This document shows, piece by piece, positions 9,061 through 17,764 of a stretch of DNA of 64,000 nt (position 1 is its first letter; each line of letters begins with the position of its first letter). The stretch spans positions 62,001 to 126,000 of the forward strand of contig NZ_FMZV01000003.1 in NCBI RefSeq assembly GCF_900101475.1, written 5' to 3'. The notes under the pieces were generated by a model. The model did not search any database. It was not told the DNA's origin and saw only the letters and a program-made list of their open reading frames with translations. This DNA is from Ruegeria marina (GTDB lineage: Bacteria > Pseudomonadota > Alphaproteobacteria > Rhodobacterales > Rhodobacteraceae). Position numbers and translations under genes: made by a program.

Positions 9061-10155
9061 ATGAGCTGGATCGCCATTTCTTCTCAGGAGACACACAGGT
9101 TCGATCTGGCCGGACTGTCCAATCTCAGCAATTCGGTCGAAAACGGAAACGTATCCGATGACGAATTGTTGGTGCGCGGCTCCCTTGTTTTCGAAACCCG
9201 CCTTCCAAACGCGAACCGGCCCAGATTCCTGCTGCACTACGAACGGCGGGGCGCCTGGCCATTCCACCTGTCCTTGCAGGCGATCCCCGGCGGAGGCCTG
9301 ATCCTAATCGTCCACCAGGGCGGTTCGGTGCTGCATCAGGTGCTCAACATTGCCGACAGCGGCCGCATCGAAACATTGCGCCTCAGCTATGCCTGGGACG
9401 CGCCCGCACGGGCAGGTTGGCTGGCCCTTGAACATGACGAACGCGAATTCGCGCTTCTGGTCGAAGTCCAGGCGCCACCACCCTTGCGATGCGGCGACCT
9501 GAGGACGCTCTTCACCGATGGCAATCATCGGTTCGTGTCTCCTGACATGGTCTATTTCGCGCTGTCGGACCAGATCGAACCGGTCGGCCCGATGCCATCG
9601 CTGCTTCCCGATACGCCGGTCGCCACCCCGTCCGGCTACCGGGCGCTGCGCGACATCCGGCGGGGCGATACCGTGATCACCGCCAATGGCGATGCGGTCC
9701 CCGTGTTGCAAACGGTCAGCCGGACAATGCCCGCCTTTGGCAGCACCGCACCCCTGACCGTTCGGCGCCCGTATTTCGGCCTGCGGCAGGATATCGTCGT
9801 TGCGCCCTCGCAACGGTTTCTGCTTTCCGGGTCCCAGGTGGAGTACCTCTTCGGCCGCGAGGCGGTTCTGGTCTCGGCGAGGCATCTGGTTGGCGGGCAC
9901 TCGGTCACGCCGGCGCGCGCCGGGATGACGGTCACCTATGGACAGTTGTTGCTGCCATCGAACGATGCGGTGGTGACTGCGGGCACACTTGCCGAAAGCC
10001 TCTACATCGGCCGCCTGCACCGGCGGCCGCTCCACCTTGCGGCCAGTATCCTGGCCGGGTTCGACCGGACACGCCTACCCGATCACGGACGGCCTGCGCA
10101 TATGGTCCTGCGCGCCTTCGACGCCCGCATCCTGGCCGAAGCGCGCGCCGCCTGA
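9061..10155 (+). CDS. Hint-domain protein, apparently inactive
   Basis: A 364-residue protein. Residues 1 to about 180 look like an all-beta sandwich of unknown family (SLVFETRLPNANRPRFLLHYERR); the C-terminal part is a Hint-2 (hedgehog/intein) domain: DTPVATPSGYRALRDIRRGDTVIT, then REAVLVSARHLV, then LYIGRLHRRPLHL. The position of the nucleophile Cys seen in active Hint domains is not Cys here (SLLPDTPVAT), and the conserved TxxH-like histidine is replaced (APSQRFLLSG), so self-cleavage is unlikely. The start is set at ATG 9061 because GAAGG lies 9 bases upstream; a TTG at 9052 in the same frame has no such spacing. No signal peptide is evident. Such proteins are common in roseobacters and of unproven role. 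Confidence 0.65.
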   Translation: MSWIAISSQETHRFDLAGLSNLSNSVENGNVSDDELLVRGSLVFETRLPNANRPRFLLHYERRGAWPFHLSLQAIPGGGLILIVHQGGSVLHQVLNIADSGRIETLRLSYAWDAPARAGWLALEHDEREFALLVEVQAPPPLRCGDLRTLFTDGNHRFVSPDMVYFALSDQIEPVGPMPSLLPDTPVATPSGYRALRDIRRGDTVITANGDAVPVLQTVSRTMPAFGSTAPLTVRRPYFGLRQDIVVAPSQRFLLSGSQVEYLFGREAVLVSARHLVGGHSVTPARAGMTVTYGQLLLPSNDAVVTAGTLAESLYIGRLHRRPLHLAASILAGFDRTRLPDHGRPAHMVLRAFDARILAEARAA

Positions 10156-10170
10156 TCGGCGCATTGTGGC

Positions 10171-11829
10171 CTACGGGCGTTTGTAGACCGTCCGCCCGCC
10201 GCAGATCGTCCGGCGTACCGCCACGCGATCCAGAACCCCGGGGTCCATTGCCTCGATTTCGCCGTCCAGGATGACGACATCGGCCAGCTTTCCCGGTGTC
10301 AGGCTGCCCTTGATCGTATCGGTCCTTTCGGCAAAGGCGCCGCCCATCGTATAGCCGCTCAGGGCCTCGGCGAGTGTCAGGCGCGGGTCTGCCTGTTCGG
10401 CGCACCAGCTCTGCCGGGTCACCGCCGCATGAAACCCCCGCATCACCGAGATATCGGTCACAGGCCAGTCAGACGCCAGCGCGATGGCGACACCGGCATC
10501 CTTGAGCCGACGGACCGGATAGCTGTCAGGCCAGCGTTCCGGGGGAATCGCGCCTTGCGCCGGTTGCAGCGGGAAGCCGGTGCCGGGCACATGCATCGGC
10601 TGCATCGATGCAATCACCCCCAGTTCGGCCAGCCTGGGTATGTCGGCCGGGTCGATCAGCTCGATATGCTCGATCCGGTGCCGCAATCCGCTGTCCCCGT
10701 TGGCCCGGCGTGCCGCCGCATAGCCGTCGAGCACCCGCGCGGTCGCCGCATCGCCGATGGAATGAACCGCGATCTGGAGGCCGCGCCGGTCGATCTCGGT
10801 CGCAAGCCGCGCAAAGCGTTCGGCCGGGAACCGGCCATGCGCGCGCCAGCCGGGGCGACCGGGATAATCCGCCTTCATGAAGGCAGTGTTGCTTTCGATC
10901 ACACCGTCCATGAACAGCTTGACGAAACCCGAGGCCAGCCATTCATCGTTCCAGCGCGCATGCATCTCGCTGGCGCGTTCCAGCTCGGCCTCGTCCATCT
11001 CGGGCAGGAAATGGAACGGAACCCGCACCCGTGCAGTCAGGCGCCCCTCGGCCCGCAACTGGTCGAGCAGATCGAGCGTGTAGAGGTTGCCGTCCATGTT
11101 CACGATCGACGTCACCCCATGCGCATTCGCATGGGCCAGCCCGCGCGCCAGCGACTCGAGGTCTCCCGCGCGCTGAGCCGCGGTCGGAGCCGGGTCCGGT
11201 TCGGTCCCGACCGCGAGCCCCTGCATGGCCCGGTAATAACCGCTGAGGCTAAGAACGGGCGCATAGGCTTCGGGTTCCAGCAGGGTACCATTGGCCAGCC
11301 CGTCATCGCCCATCACCACCTCGTGCCCGTCCGAGGTTTCGCGCCCATGCAGAACGCCCGCCTGCTCCAGCGCCCGCGTGTTGGCCCAGACCGTGTGATG
11401 GTCATCAGCGACCAGCGCCAATGGCCGGTCCGGCATGATGGTGTCGAGCAGCAGGCGCGGCACGCGTCCGTCGAACAGCGCATAGCCTGGCCCCTGCGCG
11501 ACCATCAGCCCGGCACCGGATAGCCGGGCCGCACCCTCGGCCAGCTTGCGCCGAACGGCCTCGGAGTCGGTGGCGCCATGCAGATGCACCTGGTCGAGCT
11601 ATGCCCCGCCAATGAACAGGTGCAGGTGGCTTTCCACGAACCCCGGCAATACGGTGCAACCGCCGGCATCAATTACCTCTGTTTCGGGTCCGGCCAGCGC
11701 CCGCACCTCATCCTCGGTTCCGACCGACAGGATCCGCGCCCCGGCCAGGGCGATCGCCTCGGCCCTTGGCCGCTGCGGGTCCTGCGTCAGGACCATCCCC
11801 CTTACAATGATCGAATCGGCCACTGCCAT
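10171..11829 (-). pseudogene. Amidohydrolase (YtcJ-like, amidohydrolase 3), interrupted by an amber codon
   Basis: The frame from ATG 11829 (MAVADSIIVRGMVLTQD) runs into TAG at 11601-11599 and continues in the same frame to 10171; the full product would be about 550 residues, normal for this metal-dependent hydrolase family. The first part ends in the metal-binding motif FVESHLHLFIGGA; the second resumes with LDQVHLHG and carries the rest of the barrel (FMDGVIESNTAFM, AVHSIGDAATARV, HRIEHIELI, ALASDWPVTD) and the C-terminal composite domain. Relatives have Glu or Gln where the stop stands, so a single G-to-T or C-to-T change explains it. It may be a pseudogene, a readthrough gene or a sequencing error; the rest of the frame is intact, which argues for a recent event. 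The substrate is unknown. Confidence 0.75.
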
Positions 11830-12025
11830 GGTGTAACGCCCTTCCGTTTTCCGGATCGGGCCAAATGCGCCGACCCTTGTGCCCCAGTTGGACGTCAAAT
11901 TGTCCCAAGGACCGGGTTGCCCGCAAGAAGAAGTTCCCGGACATGCGGAACAAGGCCCCGCAACGCAAGACGGAACCTTTTACCAGATCTGGCGGAAATG
12001 ATTTCGATCGCGGAACTGTTCCCGG

Positions 12026-12367
12026 TCAGCCCGGCTGATCATCGAAGAACGGTGTCATCTGGGCCACAATCACGGCGTTTTCATCCAGCGCCCTCTGCAT
12101 CAGCGCCCGTTCCTCGTCGTCGATCTCATGGCCCTGCGCCTCGCGTTCTTCCAGCGTGCCATAGCCGGTGACATCCAGCGGCGCGGTATCGGCCTGTTTC
12201 AGGATGGCGACGGTTTCACGGACGGCCTCGGCCTCGTCCACGCCGCTGGCATAACACATGAGCGCCGCGCCGGTGGCACCGTCAGGCAGGCCATCCCCGG
12301 ACTTGCGTCCGATCTGGACGACAAGCGTGAATACCTGCTGGCGAGATTGTTTCCTGGGCTTTTCCAT
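12026..12367 (-). CDS. Conserved hypothetical protein, 113 residues
   Basis: A small acidic cytoplasmic-looking protein. An N-terminal basic stretch (MEKPRKQSRQQ) is followed by a mixed alpha/beta body: ALMCYASGVDEAEAVRETVAILKQADTAPLDVTGYGTLEEREAQG, with an acidic helix after it. The frame has strong coding character and good codon use. I do not recognise the family. It lies between the broken amidohydrolase and the second Hint gene and has no obvious partner. Confidence 0.65.
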   Translation of the reverse strand: MEKPRKQSRQQVFTLVVQIGRKSGDGLPDGATGAALMCYASGVDEAEAVRETVAILKQADTAPLDVTGYGTLEEREAQGHEIDDEERALMQRALDENAVIVAQMTPFFDDQPG

Positions 12368-12522
12368 GCCGCCGCCTTAGCCTGCGCCCTTCGATACGTC
12401 AACTTGATACAAAATATCCGGAAATCCCAAGAGCGATACGCAGCATGAAGGCCCGAAAATAAAGGGATTGAAAAGGTGGACGGACTATCCCGGACAAGAC
12501 CCAACTGACCGGACCCCGCGCA

Positions 12523-14100
12523 ATGCCCACCGCCAGCGAATTGCCCATTGATACTTCGGCCTCGGCCATGGACATGGCCAACGCCATGTTTGGCAATGGT
12601 ATCCAGGTCGTGTCAGCCACCTATACCGGTGCCACCTCTGCCTCGGGCATCTATTCCGACGGCGATACCGTCGCACCCGATATAACCCCCTCGGACACCG
12701 GTGTGATCCTGTCCACCGGCATGGCGACGTCGATCACCAACAGTTCCGGCGATGCGAACACCTCCTCGGGAACCAGCACCAATCACCATCTGGCTGGCGA
12801 CGCGGAACTGAACCTGATCGCGGGAGCACAAACCTATGACGCCGCGGTGTTCCAAGCCAGTTTCATCGCCGAAGGATCGACCCTGACCATGCAGGTGGTT
12901 TTTTCGTCCGAGGAATATCTCGAATATGTCGGCTCAGGTTTCAACGATGCAGTGGGAATATGGGTCAATGGCGTTCAGGCGGAGTTGACGGTGAGCGACG
13001 GCGATACCACCATCGCCATCGACAGCATCAACGACGAGTCCAATTCGAACCTGTATGTCGACAACCCGGCAAATGCAGAGGTGGCGAACACGGAAATGGA
13101 CGGTTTCACCGTCACGCTGACGCTCAATGCGCCGGTCACCCCCGGGCAACTGAACACGATCAAGATCGCCATCGCGGACGGAGGTGACGCCAAATATGAT
13201 TCCAACCTGCTGATTGCCGGGGACTCGATCCAGACGGCCCTGATTGCCGAGAACGACACTGTCGAGATCACGGGCTCCAACGTGGAAACGATCGACGTTC
13301 TGTCAAACGACAGTTCCACGATGGGGGGCACTCTCACCATAACGGCGATCAACGGCCGACCCGTCTCGGCTGGCGATATGATCACATTGCCGAGCGGGGA
13401 AACCATCACCCTGAATGCAGACGGCACCTTCACGATCGATTCCGACGGATCCGTGGCGAGCTCGAATACATTCTCGTACCAGGTGACGGACGCGGCAGGG
13501 AACACCGACACCGCCTTTGTCACCATCAATACCACGCCCTGTTTCGTGGCGGGCACCCTGATCGACACGACCCGAGGCAAGCGGGCGGTCGAAACGCTCG
13601 CGCCTGGCGACATGGTGTTGACCAAGGACCACGGCCCGCAACCGGTGCGTTGGGTCGGATGCACCGAGCGCATCGCCCAAGGGGCCGACGCCCCCATCCT
13701 GTTCACCCGCAACGCGTTGGGCCGCCACGGCGCGGTCGCCGTATCACCCAACCATCGGATCCTGCTCGAAGGACCGGTTTCGGAACTTCTTTTTGGTGAG
13801 GCCGAAGTGCTGGTCAAGGCCATGCATCTGGAAAACGGTCGCACGATCAGGCGTTGCGCCGACGGCAAACCCATCCTCTACGTGCATGTTCTGTTCGACC
13901 GGCACGAAGTCATCCGCGCCGAAGGGCTCGAAAGCGAAAGCTATCATCCGGGCGACATGTCTCTGAACGCGTTCGATCCCGAAACCCGGGCCGAGCTTCT
14001 GCGCCTCATGCCGGATCTGTCGCGGTCGGATTTTGGTTTCGGGCCTTCAGCGCGGCCCATGTTGCGCGGCTACGAGGCGCGCACGCTCCTCCGCGCCTGA
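12523..14100 (+). CDS. Choice-of-anchor L / Ig-like / Hint-domain protein
   Basis: A 525-residue modular surface or exported protein. Residues 15-235 match the choice-of-anchor L domain (MFGNGIQVVSATYTGATSA, DTGVILSTG, VVFSSEEYLEYV). Residues 240-340 form a cadherin- or Ig-like beta domain (VLSNDSS, LTITAINGRPV, NTFSYQVTDAAGN). Residues 340-490 are a Hint-2 domain with an intact N-terminal nucleophile Cys (TTPCFVAGTLIDTTRG), VSPNHRILLEGP and the late HVLFDRHEVI block. This set suggests self-processing that releases or anchors the N-terminal domains. There is no classical signal peptide, as in many type I secreted roseobacter proteins; secretion is inferred. It has its own downstream hairpin terminator. 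Confidence 0.8.
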   Translation: MPTASELPIDTSASAMDMANAMFGNGIQVVSATYTGATSASGIYSDGDTVAPDITPSDTGVILSTGMATSITNSSGDANTSSGTSTNHHLAGDAELNLIAGAQTYDAAVFQASFIAEGSTLTMQVVFSSEEYLEYVGSGFNDAVGIWVNGVQAELTVSDGDTTIAIDSINDESNSNLYVDNPANAEVANTEMDGFTVTLTLNAPVTPGQLNTIKIAIADGGDAKYDSNLLIAGDSIQTALIAENDTVEITGSNVETIDVLSNDSSTMGGTLTITAINGRPVSAGDMITLPSGETITLNADGTFTIDSDGSVASSNTFSYQVTDAAGNTDTAFVTINTTPCFVAGTLIDTTRGKRAVETLAPGDMVLTKDHGPQPVRWVGCTERIAQGADAPILFTRNALGRHGAVAVSPNHRILLEGPVSELLFGEAEVLVKAMHLENGRTIRRCADGKPILYVHVLFDRHEVIRAEGLESESYHPGDMSLNAFDPETRAELLRLMPDLSRSDFGFGPSARPMLRGYEARTLLRA

Positions 14101-14109
14101 CGCGGGCCA

Positions 14110-14140
14110 GAAGGCCGCGGCACAGGCTGCCGCGGCCTTC
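14110..14140. terminator. Strong bidirectional hairpin
   Basis: A perfect 13-bp stem (GAAGGCCGCGGCA / TGCCGCGGCCTTC) with loop CAGGC lies between the converging Hint-domain gene and dapD. There is no long T tract, but the position and strength fit a shared terminator. Confidence 0.7.
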
Positions 14141-14161
14141 CCGCCTTACCGCGATTGCGTG

Positions 14162-14989
14162 TCAGTCGCGCAGCAACTCGTTGATCCCGGTTTTCGAACG
14201 GGTCTTTTCATCGACCCGCTTGACGATCACCGCGCAATAGAGGCTGATCCCGCCGGTCGTGGGCATCGACCCCGACACCACCACCGAATAGGGCGGCACT
14301 TCGCCATACATGACCTCGCCGGTCTCGCGATCGACGATCTTGGTCGACTTTCCGATATAGACGCCCATGCCCAGGACCGAGCCTTCGCGCACGATGCAGC
14401 CCTCGACCACCTCGGAGCGCGCGCCGATGAAGCAGTTATCCTCGATGATCGTGGGGCCGGCCTGCATAGGTTCCAGCACGCCGCCGATGCCGACGCCGCC
14501 CGACAGGTGCACGTTCTTGCCAATCTGGGCGCAGCTGCCGACCGTGGCCCAAGTGTCGACCATCGTGCCGCTGTCAACATAAGCGCCGAGATTGACGAAG
14601 GAGGGCATCAGCACCACGCCCGGCGCGATATAGGCCGACTTGCGGACCACGCAGTTGGGCACTGCGCGAAACCCGGCGGCCTTCCACTCGCTCTCGCTCC
14701 AGCCGGCGAACTTGCTGTCCACCTTGTCCCACCAGCCGCCGCTCTGCGGGCCACCCGACTGGATCTCCATGTCCTTGATACGGAAGCCGAGCAGAACCGC
14801 CTTCTTGGCCCACTGGTTGACATGCCAGCTGCCGTCGGCCTGCTTTTCGGCCACGCGCAAAGCACCGCTGTCCAGCGCATTCAGCGTATCCTCGATGGCT
14901 TCGCGGGCCTCGCCGGTGGTCGCGGGCGTGATTGTATCGCGGGCCTCCCAAGCGGCCTCGATGGCGGCTTCCAGCTGAAGGTTGGACAT
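14162..14989 (-). CDS. dapD: Tetrahydrodipicolinate N-succinyltransferase
   Basis: Transfers succinyl from succinyl-CoA to L-tetrahydrodipicolinate, committing carbon to diaminopimelate and lysine. The 275-residue protein is the family length: a helical N-terminal domain (about 1-100) followed by a left-handed beta-helix of hexapeptide repeats ([32 protein letters not shown], in which each Val/Ile/Ala recurs every six residues), and the C-terminal substrate loop ending in [20 protein letters not shown]. The product is the substrate chain for DapE, whose gene lies 5.5 kb away on the same strand. Confidence 0.95.
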   Translation of the reverse strand: MSNLQLEAAIEAAWEARDTITPATTGEAREAIEDTLNALDSGALRVAEKQADGSWHVNQWAKKAVLLGFRIKDMEIQSGGPQSGGWWDKVDSKFAGWSESEWKAAGFRAVPNCVVRKSAYIAPGVVLMPSFVNLGAYVDSGTMVDTWATVGSCAQIGKNVHLSGGVGIGGVLEPMQAGPTIIEDNCFIGARSEVVEGCIVREGSVLGMGVYIGKSTKIVDRETGEVMYGEVPPYSVVVSGSMPTTGGISLYCAVIVKRVDEKTRSKTGINELLRD

Positions 14990-15111
14990 GAGGTCTTGCT
15001 CCCTGATAAATGCGTCACGTTGGTTTCGCCTATACGCAAGCGAAAGCCTTGGTGCAATGCGACATGGCTTGACCGCTTTGCGGCCTCAAGTTCGGGCAGG
15101 TGCCGGGTGTG

Positions 15112-16032
15112 CTATTCCGCGAAGGGGTCCGGGGCGATGTTGCCGCCACAGACCAGAACCGCCACGCGCTCGCCGGATTCCGGCCGATAGGCACCGGACA
15201 TCAGCGCCGCCAGCGCCGTTGCCCCCGCCGGTTCGACCAGGACCCGCCGTTCGGACCAGAGCCTGCGCTGCGCCTCGGCGATAGCGGCATCGGGCACCAG
15301 GACCGAGGTCACCGCCCCCTGCGCCAACCGGAAACAGATCTCGCCAATCCGCCGCGCACCCAGTGCATTGGCCGCGATGCCGGACACATCGACATCGACC
15401 GGCCCGCCCGCCGCCAGCGCCGCATGCAGCGCGCAGGAGGTTTCGGGTTCCACCGCGACAACCTTGCGCGCGCCCTGCCACCAGGCCAGCGCGCCTGCGA
15501 TCAGCCCGCCACCGCCCACCGCGATGAGCACCGTGTCGGCCTCCAGCCCCTGCGCATCCCATTCGGCAAAGCAGGTCCCCTGCCCCGCCACCGTCAACGG
15601 TGCGTCATAGGCGTGGATCTGCATCGCGCCGGTATCGGCCTCGTGCTGGCGGGCCAGCATCAGCGCGTTCGCATATTCTCCGGGCACCACCGCCAGATCG
15701 GCACCGATATTCCGGATCAGGGCGATCTTGGACGGGCCCGCAATCTCGGGCACGAAGATCTTGGCCGGATGCCCCAGCGCACGGGCCGCATAGGCTGCCG
15801 CCGCCCCATGATTGCCGCCCGAGGCCGCCACGACGCCAGCGGCGGGCACGTCGCTGGCCAGCAAGGTGTTGAACGCGCCGCGCGCCTTGAAACTGCCGGT
15901 ATGCTGCATGTGTTCCAGCTTCATCTCGACCGGGAATGAAAGACCAAACCCCTGAGTCGTCATGACCGGCGTCACCTGCACATGCCCCGCGGTGCGGCGC
16001 GCCGCCGCCGAAATCTCTGCCTTCCAGTCCAT
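15112..16032 (-). CDS. Threonine/serine dehydratase-like PLP enzyme
   Basis: A 306-residue fold-type II PLP enzyme that likely deaminates serine or threonine to an oxo acid. It has the PLP-binding Lys49 in HTGSFKARGAFN, the substrate loop ASGGNHGAAAAYAA, the phosphate-binding glycine loop VGGGGLIAGA and the C-terminal VCGGN. There is no ACT regulatory domain, so it is the short, catabolic type; serine racemase or hydroxyaspartate dehydratase are alternatives within the family. ATG 16032 is preferred over an upstream GTG because a GAGGG-containing Shine-Dalgarno precedes it and the sequence then starts at the family N terminus. It is monocistronic and divergent from the LOG gene. Confidence 0.8.
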   Translation of the reverse strand: MDWKAEISAAARRTAGHVQVTPVMTTQGFGLSFPVEMKLEHMQHTGSFKARGAFNTLLASDVPAAGVVAASGGNHGAAAAYAARALGHPAKIFVPEIAGPSKIALIRNIGADLAVVPGEYANALMLARQHEADTGAMQIHAYDAPLTVAGQGTCFAEWDAQGLEADTVLIAVGGGGLIAGALAWWQGARKVVAVEPETSCALHAALAAGGPVDVDVSGIAANALGARRIGEICFRLAQGAVTSVLVPDAAIAEAQRRLWSERRVLVEPAGATALAALMSGAYRPESGERVAVLVCGGNIAPDPFAE

Positions 16033-16121
16033 CTCTTGCCCTCTTCGCCGGTCTGCCTCTGGCACTTGCCCCGCGAACCCTATAGCTCAGGAAGAAAGAC
16101 GCAAGCAGGGAAGCCCGCGCC

Positions 16122-16964
16122 ATGAGAGACGACCGCCAAAGCCCGTTCCGCGATGCCCATACCGACCGTTCGACAGCGCGCCACGTGCCGGACACACCGC
16201 AGACGCGATCGGCGGCCTACCGGCTTGCCTTTGCCGACGAGGATTTCCTGTGCCGCGACGAGTTGCGCCCGGTACGGCTGCAACTGGAGCTGCTGAAGCC
16301 GGAAATGATCATGGCCGAGCTGAACATTACCTCGACCGTGGTGCTGTTCGGCGGCGCCCGCATCCCGGCCCCCGCCGACAAGGACCGGGCCCGCACCCAG
16401 ACCCTGGCGGAACTGTCGAAATACTATGACGAGGCGCGCGAATTCGCGCGGCTGATCACCGAGAAGTCGAAGAAGACCGACTGCCGCGAACTGGTGATCT
16501 GCACCGGCGGCGGCCCGGGCGTGATGGAGGCCGGCAACCGCGGTGCGCATGAGGCGGGCGGTTGCTCGATCGGGTTGAACATCGTGCTGCCGCACGAACA
16601 GGCGCCGAATTCCTTTGTCACACCCGAGCTCAGCTTCAACTTCCATTACTTCGCGATCCGCAAGATGCATTTCCTGATGCGCGCGCGGGCGATCATCATC
16701 TTTCCCGGCGGCTTCGGCACGATGGACGAAATGTTCGAATCCCTGACCCTGATCCAGACCGGCCGCATGGAACGGGTGCCGTTCCTGCTGTTCGGACGTG
16801 AATTCTGGGAACGGGTGATCAACTGGCACGCTCTGGCCGACGCCGGCACGATCTCGGCCGAGGACCTGGACCTGTTCCGTTTCGTCGAGACCGCGCAGGA
16901 GGCGGTCGAGGTCATCGAGAACTGGGAGCCCGCCCCTCCGCGCGACAGTATTCCCGGCCGTTGA
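16122..16964 (+). CDS. LOG-family nucleotide-binding protein
   Basis: A 280-residue Rossmann-fold protein of the TIGR00730/LOG family, whose members hydrolyse nucleoside 5'-monophosphates (cytokinin-type phosphoribohydrolases or nucleotide 5'-monophosphate nucleosidases). Both signature motifs are present: GGGPGVMEAGNRGA at residues 129-142 and PGGFGTMDE at 195-203. An extra N-terminal helix of about 70 residues (ELRPVRLQLELLKPEM) marks the longer bacterial subgroup. The true substrate is unknown. It is divergent from the dehydratase gene and 48 bp upstream of a small gene on the same strand. Confidence 0.85.
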   Translation: MRDDRQSPFRDAHTDRSTARHVPDTPQTRSAAYRLAFADEDFLCRDELRPVRLQLELLKPEMIMAELNITSTVVLFGGARIPAPADKDRARTQTLAELSKYYDEAREFARLITEKSKKTDCRELVICTGGGPGVMEAGNRGAHEAGGCSIGLNIVLPHEQAPNSFVTPELSFNFHYFAIRKMHFLMRARAIIIFPGGFGTMDEMFESLTLIQTGRMERVPFLLFGREFWERVINWHALADAGTISAEDLDLFRFVETAQEAVEVIENWEPAPPRDSIPGR

Positions 16965-17012
16965 TGCGATTCGTGCTAGACTGCCCCCGCAATGCCATGA
17001 CGGGAGGAAGTG

Positions 17013-17300
17013 ATGGCCTATGTGACCGTATCCAGCTGGACCTATGACACGACATTGAACGAGGCGGCGCTGGTCGCCAGCGCCCGGGACAAGTTGAGTC
17101 AGATCAAGGCGATGGGCGCAGTGGGCGGCCATCTTGTCCGGATCAGCCCGACCGAAGGGCTGATCGTGGTGATCTATCCCGACGAGGGCACCTGGAACCG
17201 GGTACGGGACACGGTGCTGCACATTCGCAAGGATACCGATCCGGCAGAAGGCGGGACTCTCGCCCAGGCCGTGGGCGGCCCGGCGACTGTGTCCGTCTGA
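17013..17300 (+). CDS. Conserved hypothetical protein, 95 residues
   Basis: A small soluble protein beginning MAYVTVSSWTYD. The alternating strand-helix-strand pattern (VTVSSW, ALVASARDKLSQIKAMG, HLVRISPTEGLIVVIYPDE, WNRVRDTVLHIRKD) resembles a ferredoxin-like dimeric alpha/beta barrel of the antibiotic-monooxygenase type, but no catalytic motif identifies it. The start is moved three bases inside an in-frame GTG because GGGAGGAAG lies just upstream of ATG 17013. It may follow the LOG gene in one transcript. Confidence 0.65.
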   Translation: MAYVTVSSWTYDTTLNEAALVASARDKLSQIKAMGAVGGHLVRISPTEGLIVVIYPDEGTWNRVRDTVLHIRKDTDPAEGGTLAQAVGGPATVSV

Positions 17301-17322
17301 CCGGGAGGTTTTCCGGTCAGAC
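17295..17322. terminator. Shared hairpin spanning two converging stop codons
   Basis: A perfect 10-bp stem (GTCTGACCGG / CCGGTCAGAC) with loop GAGGTTTT overlaps the stop codons of both flanking small genes, so it probably ends both transcripts. Confidence 0.7.
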
Positions 17323-17526
17323 GATATGCGCGGGCAGAACGCCCAGTTCGATGCCCTGCGGCAGCTTGGTCACCACCTGGGCGCCCTTGACGTCCTTGAT
17401 GGCATAGCCGTAGCCCATGAGCCGGAACTTCCATTCGCGCGCGCTCAGCGCCTTGGCCCGCTCCCGTTGCAGCAGGTCCAGAATGCCTGCCTCGATCATC
17501 GCGCCACCGATATCTGCCTGTGCCAT
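17317..17526 (-). CDS. Conserved hypothetical protein, 69 residues
   Basis: A short protein (MAQADIGGAMIEAGILDLLQ...) with an amphipathic N-terminal helix and a compact C-terminal part, AIKDVKGAQVVTKLPQGIELGVLP. There are no membrane segments or cysteines. The start has a Shine-Dalgarno (AGGA, 6 bases upstream). I do not recognise a function. It stands alone, converging on the 95-residue gene. Confidence 0.55.
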   Translation of the reverse strand: MAQADIGGAMIEAGILDLLQRERAKALSAREWKFRLMGYGYAIKDVKGAQVVTKLPQGIELGVLPAHIV

Positions 17527-17610
17527 TTCCTGTCCTCCATGGCGTTGTTGCCAAATTCGAAACTGACTGTTGATCGCGGCGGAAATTGAACCCTAATGAG
17601 GAAAAATCGG

Positions 17611-17690
17611 GGCGCGCCCCGATCTTGGGGGCTCTGCCCCCGCCGCAGCAGAGCTGCGGCTCCCCCGGAGTATTTCGAACCAGAAAGAAG
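17611..17690. repeat. Dispersed intergenic repeat: tandem GC hairpins plus GGAGTATTT motif
   Basis: Two adjacent perfect hairpins (GGGGGC-TCT-GCCCCC at 17627-17641 and GCCGCAGC-AGA-GCTGCGGC at 17642-17660) are followed by a 23-base motif at 17667-17689 that begins GGAGTATTT and ends AGAAAGAA. The same motif occurs twice, head to head, at 57775-57836, and a diverged copy lies at 31935-31980. It precedes the metC-like gene by about 75 bases. Confidence 0.75.
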
Positions 17691-17764
17691 CCCGTAACCG
17701 CCCGGCTCTTTCAGCCCCTCGGCCCCGGTGCTAAAGCGTTTCTGGAAAGAGTTTGGAGACCGGA

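Noticed and set aside
8729-9064. A 111-residue plus-strand frame before the first Hint gene
   Set aside because: It begins with an alternative start, has no recognised domain and overlaps the ribosome-binding site of the real gene.
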